Below, one piece after another: positions 31,017 through 34,870 of a stretch of 34,870 nt of DNA (positions are counted from its first letter, which is position 1; each line of letters begins with the position of its first letter). The notes under the pieces were generated by a model. The model had not been told where the DNA came from, ran no database searches, and saw nothing but the letters and a program-made list of their open reading frames with translations. A program made the translations under genes and the position numbers. The DNA comes from JAHELQ01 sp965603365 (GTDB taxonomy: Bacteria; Acidobacteriota; Aminicenantia; UBA2199), in the NCBI GenBank assembly GCA_965603365.1, contig CBFDCR010000057.1:1-34870 (forward strand). Direction: 5' to 3'.

Positions 31017-33794
31017 ATGGCAGAGAAAAAAGAAGTTATTACCAGGCCCAGCCTGGTAATTGGAGTGGGTGGGACAGGTCATGAAACCGTTCGATATCTG
31101 AAACGACGATTCTTTGAAACCAATAATGGCAAATTGCCAGATTTAGTAAAATTGTTATGTTTTGATACCACAGCAGAAATAAGTGAATCGATATTGGACC
31201 AAAATGGAAATGAAGTGCTGTTATCCACCAACGAATTCTGGAACCTGGGAGGTTATAATGTTGACCGGGTGGTGCAAAATATTCAAGGAATGGTCGAGTA
31301 TAAGGAAATAATTTCCTGGTTCCCCAGAGATTTGCGACCAGGTCAGGTGGACCAGGGGGCACAGATTACCCGTCCCATTGGCCGTTTGTCATTATTATTA
31401 AAGGAAAAAAGGATTCGTGCTATCATCAGGGAAGCCATGAAATCCTTGCATCTGATCTGGAAAGAGCGCTATCGGAATACCAAGGAGAACATGGATGTTT
31501 ATCTTATGTCCTCTTTATGCGGCGGTACCGGGTCCGGCATGTTTCTCGATTTGTCGTACATCGTGAATCTAGCCGCCAGCGATGAAAAGATTAAATCTTT
31601 TCAGAAAATCGGTGTTTTCCTCCTTCCCTCCGCTTTTAGTACGAAACTCAGCGCTGACCTGATGATCCGGGCAGAAGCCAATTCTTATGCTGCTTTGAAA
31701 GAATTGGATTACTTCATGGAAACGGCCAAATTTAATTATATCCCCTGGAAGGGTAAGCTTAAAAAAATTGAAAAAAAACCTTTTGATGCCTGCTATTTGA
31801 TGGATACCACCAATGAAGATGAATTGAAACTGGAGGATCAAAGTTCTGCCATGCAGTTGATCGCTCAATCCCTTTTTCTAAAAATCAGTACACAGATTGG
31901 TAGAGCCGGTGCCCAGGAAGAAAATAATATATTTGGCGGCCTGGGGGTATTGGGGAAATCAGCCAGTGGAAAAATTACGGCATACAGCGCCTTTGGAGTT
32001 GCCTTCGAAACCTATCCGGTAGACGAGATTATTAGATTCTGTTCAGCAAAATTGACCAGGGAAATTATCCAGGAGAATTTATTAAATTGTGCCGTGGATG
32101 AAGAATTGATTGATGAAGAGGCGGAGAAATATTTAAAGGGCCGTGCTATTCAACCAGACCTTATCATAGAACGCCTGATGACCGAAGAGAAAGATGGTAA
32201 GATGGAACAGATAGCCGTTAGAATTGGCGCTGACAGATTTAAAGACTACGCCGATGCTGAACTGGTAGGGGTATTGAAGAGTTTTGTGGATGGCTATCGT
32301 CGGGAGCGAATGACCCGCTTTAACAAAATTATGTCCAGTAAGAAAGATGAAATAGAATCCCTTTTTTCTGAAGGATTAGATGAAAAATATCATGAGTTAA
32401 TGGCTGAAAGTTACAAAGGTTTTCCCTATGTCAGGAAATTCATCGCAGAGGTGCAGGCAGACATATCCCAAAAGCAAGGTGTCTTGAGAGAAAAACGGGA
32501 TGGGCTTGAAGAGAAACTGAGATCAAGAGAGAGATTAAGAGACAGGCTCTTACAAAAAATTGGAGAGGCGTCTCGCAGATTCCGTTTTGGTAAGTTTTCG
32601 AAGAAGGTCCAACGTCTTCGGGATGAGTTCCTGGTGGAACTGGTGAGTTGTTACAACATGGAATTGCAGTTATTTGCCCACAATCAAACCATGGAGGTAT
32701 TGGGGGAGCTGCTTAATCACACTGGTGGTTACTTGAAAGATATTGATACTATGATTAGAAAATTGTCCTTGATTGCCGAAAACATTGATGATAAAGGAAA
32801 ATTTGAATCCGAAAGAAAGAACAGTATTGAATTCCTCCTGGGAAGGTCGGTGGTAAGTCATTCTGATGTGCAGGATATGTATCATGAACAAATTAAAAAC
32901 AGAGAAATCATGGCAACAGATTTAATCAACCACACTAAAGAACTTTATTCCTGGAAGGATAAAGAATACGATGTGATCAGGGATGAAATTATTGCCTATT
33001 TTGAAACTAAATTTCAGGGTTTCAAAGAATACAGCATCGAGGATATTCTTATGGGGAATGGTTTACCGTCCCTTAATACCGATAAAAAATCTCCCTCCGA
33101 GATTCTACTGAATTTGTATAAAAGAGCGACGCCTTTTTGGGTTTACGATGCAGCCATCATGGACCCTAAAGGTGACTATGGAGAAGAATTGGAAGAGATC
33201 CTTGTTTTAGGCACTGAAGATGAAGAGGAGTCTGTTTTTCAGGGTACGGAACTTCCGTTTAAGACCAACATCACCTCCATAAAAGACTCTACCAAGATTG
33301 CCATTGATCGTAATCATCACGGTCTGCCGTTGTTTGCCCTCTGGGGAATGGAGGATTTTGAATCAGAATATGAAGGCCTGATAAAGGAAGGTGTCCCCCT
33401 TCATGTTTTTAAAGGGGCAAAAGATTTCCCAAAAATTACCCGTCCTCTGGTGGACGAGCCGGAGGCCGAGAATCGGGAACTCTACTTCGTCCTGGGAAGA
33501 ATGTTCGAAATTGTTTACCAGAGAGGTCTCACTTTTTACATGCTGCGTCCTCATGGGGTGTTTGAGGATGAGATGGAAGAGGCCGCCATTGCCTCGGGGT
33601 TGGAGAAGACGATGGACGCGATTTTCCGGGATGGCGCCATGGTAAGGCTGCTCCGGAAGAACGTAAATAAGAAACTTGAAGAGATGGGGAATGAGCAGGC
33701 AAAGAAATTCATCTGGGATTACATGAAAAAGAATCGAGAAGATTTAAGCCGGAAGCAAATGGAAATGGTACGTGATTTTGTTGAACAACTATAA
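31017..33794 (+). CDS. Tubulin/FtsZ-like protein B (Tubulin_2 type, intact GGTGSG)
   Basis: A 925-residue protein, the best conserved of the three. SLVIGVGGTGHETVRYL (12-28) is the first glycine loop, RPIGRLSLLLKEKRIR precedes the signature, and SSLCGGTGSGMFLDLSYI (165-182) is a full tubulin/FtsZ-type nucleotide-binding motif. RAEANSYAALKELDYF (about 219-234) matches the T6 region. This protein should bind GTP or another nucleotide and may polymerise. After about residue 330 it carries a long helical region with coiled coils (about 420-620) and a mixed C-terminal domain. AGGAGG lies eight bases before the ATG. Its base composition is less AT-rich than that of the two genes before it. Confidence 0.9.
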   Translation: MAEKKEVITRPSLVIGVGGTGHETVRYLKRRFFETNNGKLPDLVKLLCFDTTAEISESILDQNGNEVLLSTNEFWNLGGYNVDRVVQNIQGMVEYKEIISWFPRDLRPGQVDQGAQITRPIGRLSLLLKEKRIRAIIREAMKSLHLIWKERYRNTKENMDVYLMSSLCGGTGSGMFLDLSYIVNLAASDEKIKSFQKIGVFLLPSAFSTKLSADLMIRAEANSYAALKELDYFMETAKFNYIPWKGKLKKIEKKPFDACYLMDTTNEDELKLEDQSSAMQLIAQSLFLKISTQIGRAGAQEENNIFGGLGVLGKSASGKITAYSAFGVAFETYPVDEIIRFCSAKLTREIIQENLLNCAVDEELIDEEAEKYLKGRAIQPDLIIERLMTEEKDGKMEQIAVRIGADRFKDYADAELVGVLKSFVDGYRRERMTRFNKIMSSKKDEIESLFSEGLDEKYHELMAESYKGFPYVRKFIAEVQADISQKQGVLREKRDGLEEKLRSRERLRDRLLQKIGEASRRFRFGKFSKKVQRLRDEFLVELVSCYNMELQLFAHNQTMEVLGELLNHTGGYLKDIDTMIRKLSLIAENIDDKGKFESERKNSIEFLLGRSVVSHSDVQDMYHEQIKNREIMATDLINHTKELYSWKDKEYDVIRDEIIAYFETKFQGFKEYSIEDILMGNGLPSLNTDKKSPSEILLNLYKRATPFWVYDAAIMDPKGDYGEELEEILVLGTEDEEESVFQGTELPFKTNITSIKDSTKIAIDRNHHGLPLFALWGMEDFESEYEGLIKEGVPLHVFKGAKDFPKITRPLVDEPEAENRELYFVLGRMFEIVYQRGLTFYMLRPHGVFEDEMEEAAIASGLEKTMDAIFRDGAMVRLLRKNVNKKLEEMGNEQAKKFIWDYMKKNREDLSRKQMEMVRDFVEQL

Positions 33795-33814
33795 TTTTGT
33801 AGGAGGTTACAACT

Positions 33815-34870
33815 TTGATTATCCGTCCCAGCATAGTAATTGGTTTAGGTAATACCGGTAAAGAGCTATCCAGTTCTTTGAAAGATGCCTTCCACTATAG
33901 GTTTGACGAGTTTACTTTTGTAGAATTTATTGACTATCCAGGGGGAATCGATGGCAACGCCACCGATAAAAGGGCTAAAGATTCTTCTGATTCAACAGAC
34001 AAGAAAGCGGTAAATATAAGGCTAAATGAAAGAAACCAGTTTAAACTCTCGATAGCCCGACTTGCCATGGAACTTGATCGAGCCGTAGCCAGGGTCAGTA
34101 GCATAGGTACGGAAAAACTCATCAGGAAATTAGCGGAAAAAGAACAGATGCCCCTTGATCGATCCAGAACGGTTGACATTTTTGTGGTGGGGAGTCTTTC
34201 CGAAACGAAATGCTCTTCCATATTTCTGGATGTTGCCTATTTTTGTCGATATCAACTGGAAATCCGATACAGTATAACAGGTGTTTCGGTTCACGGGCTG
34301 TTTCTCATCCCGACGATAGAGGAGGAGAAATCTCTTTCCGGTAATCTTGTAAATGGCAGTGCCTGGGCTACCCTTTATGCAGCCCTTAAGGAACTGGATT
34401 ACTTTTCCGAAGTCAGATCTTTTTCCCTCGACTACATAAATCCTGAGTTTCTTTTTAGAGACATAAAGCCTTTCGACTACTGTTACCTACTGGACACACT
34501 GAAGAACAACCAGGTAACTATTGCCACGACGGGAGATTTATTCTCTCTGAGCGGCGAAATTCTGTTTCATCTTATTTTCCCCCCCGTGGCTGAAAGACTC
34601 ACGGAACCGGTGACTTCAGAAGTACTATCCGGACACTTTTTTAATCAAAAGGTAACCGCCTACAGTGGGGCTGGGCTGTCTTCTATCAGCTTCCCGGCCA
34701 AAGATTTATTGAAGATAGCCACTTTCCGGTACGGCAGAGAAATCATTGAATGTGGTCTCTTTCAACCGGAAGTGAAGGGAGAGGAGGTCGAAGAGGAAAT
34801 CAGAGATTTTAGAAGTAAAAATGGCCTGGAAGAAGGCTGCTTTTTTGAAAAACTAGACGACAGCCAGGGC
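33815..34870 (+). CDS. Tubulin/FtsZ-like protein C, partial (signature lost)
   Basis: A 352-codon frame without stop that runs off the right edge. It starts at TTG 33815 with AGGAGG eight bases upstream, 20 bases after gene B. Homology to A and B is clear: SIVIGLGNTGKELSSSL (6-22) equals the first glycine loop, LSIARLAMELDRA equals RPIGRLSLLL, VVGSLSETKCSSIFLDVAYF (124-143) sits where B has SSLCGGTGSGMFLDLSYI, and GLFLIPTIEEE with ATLYAALKELDYF matches GVFLLPSAFST with ANSYAALKELDYF. The phosphate-binding glycines are gone and the T6 asparagine is threonine, so it is probably not a nucleotide-binding subunit. The true protein is longer. Confidence 0.85.
   Translation, partial: MIIRPSIVIGLGNTGKELSSSLKDAFHYRFDEFTFVEFIDYPGGIDGNATDKRAKDSSDSTDKKAVNIRLNERNQFKLSIARLAMELDRAVARVSSIGTEKLIRKLAEKEQMPLDRSRTVDIFVVGSLSETKCSSIFLDVAYFCRYQLEIRYSITGVSVHGLFLIPTIEEEKSLSGNLVNGSAWATLYAALKELDYFSEVRSFSLDYINPEFLFRDIKPFDYCYLLDTLKNNQVTIATTGDLFSLSGEILFHLIFPPVAERLTEPVTSEVLSGHFFNQKVTAYSGAGLSSISFPAKDLLKIATFRYGREIIECGLFQPEVKGEEVEEEIRDFRSKNGLEEGCFFEKLDDSQG

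Overview
This 34.9 kb window looks like chromosomal DNA of a diderm (Gram-negative-type) bacterium. It encodes two lipoproteins, an RlpA-like envelope protein with a SPOR domain, a Tat-exported enzyme, a four-gene succinate dehydrogenase, ClpB, ThiI and RsmD. The lineage cannot be fixed from the sequence. The style (TTG starts, TPR and FHA proteins, a GxxExxY element, a tubulin-like operon) would fit Acidobacteriota/Aminicenantes-like or similar poorly cultured groups, but this is only a guess. Sigma-70-like promoters (TTGACA, about 17 bp, TATAAT) are easy to find. At least seven genes have the -10 box only 5-7 nt before the start codon and no Shine-Dalgarno, which suggests leaderless mRNAs.

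Layout. 1-1460: decayed DNA with a degenerate 21-bp tandem repeat, the remnant of a HEAT-repeat gene and one small membrane-protein gene. 1461-8319: nitroreductase, a membrane diguanylate cyclase, the sdhCDAB operon closed by a terminator that overlaps the sdhB stop, a small unknown gene and a TPR lipoprotein. 8409-10670: an Rrf2/IscR-type regulator facing a DUF1232 gene and a Tat-exported class V aminotransferase. 10769-15263: glycosyltransferase-thiI, convergent with rsmD, then a hexapeptide acyltransferase divergent from a zinc-ribbon/MshEN protein. 15272-23488: an MrfA-like helicase, clpB, an FHA-type sigma-54 activator whose upstream region carries four TATAAAC boxes, and an RlpA-like lipoprotein.

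From about 23.5 kb to the end the window looks accessory. A GxxExxY gene is bracketed by near-matching inverted repeats. A TauE/SafE permease and a stand-alone AraC-type HTH gene are strikingly C-rich at wobble positions. The spacers around them share an AAATTTGTGAT motif in both orientations. Then comes an AT-rich operon: a transmembrane VWA protein with a C-terminal FHA domain, followed by three tandem, mutually homologous tubulin/FtsZ-like (Tubulin_2-type) genes, the third cut by the window edge.

The operon at 26091-34870 is the most interesting system. The middle tubulin-like protein keeps a textbook GGTGSG nucleotide-binding signature. The first has a partly degraded one (DGLGSG). The third has lost it (ETKCSS at the same place). 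All three keep the same flanking architecture. This suggests a cytomotive filament or a membrane-attached machine built from one nucleotide-binding and two divergent subunits, coupled by the VWA-TM-FHA protein to an external ligand and possibly to Ser/Thr phosphorylation. That function is inference; the homology among the three proteins and the motif decay are directly visible.
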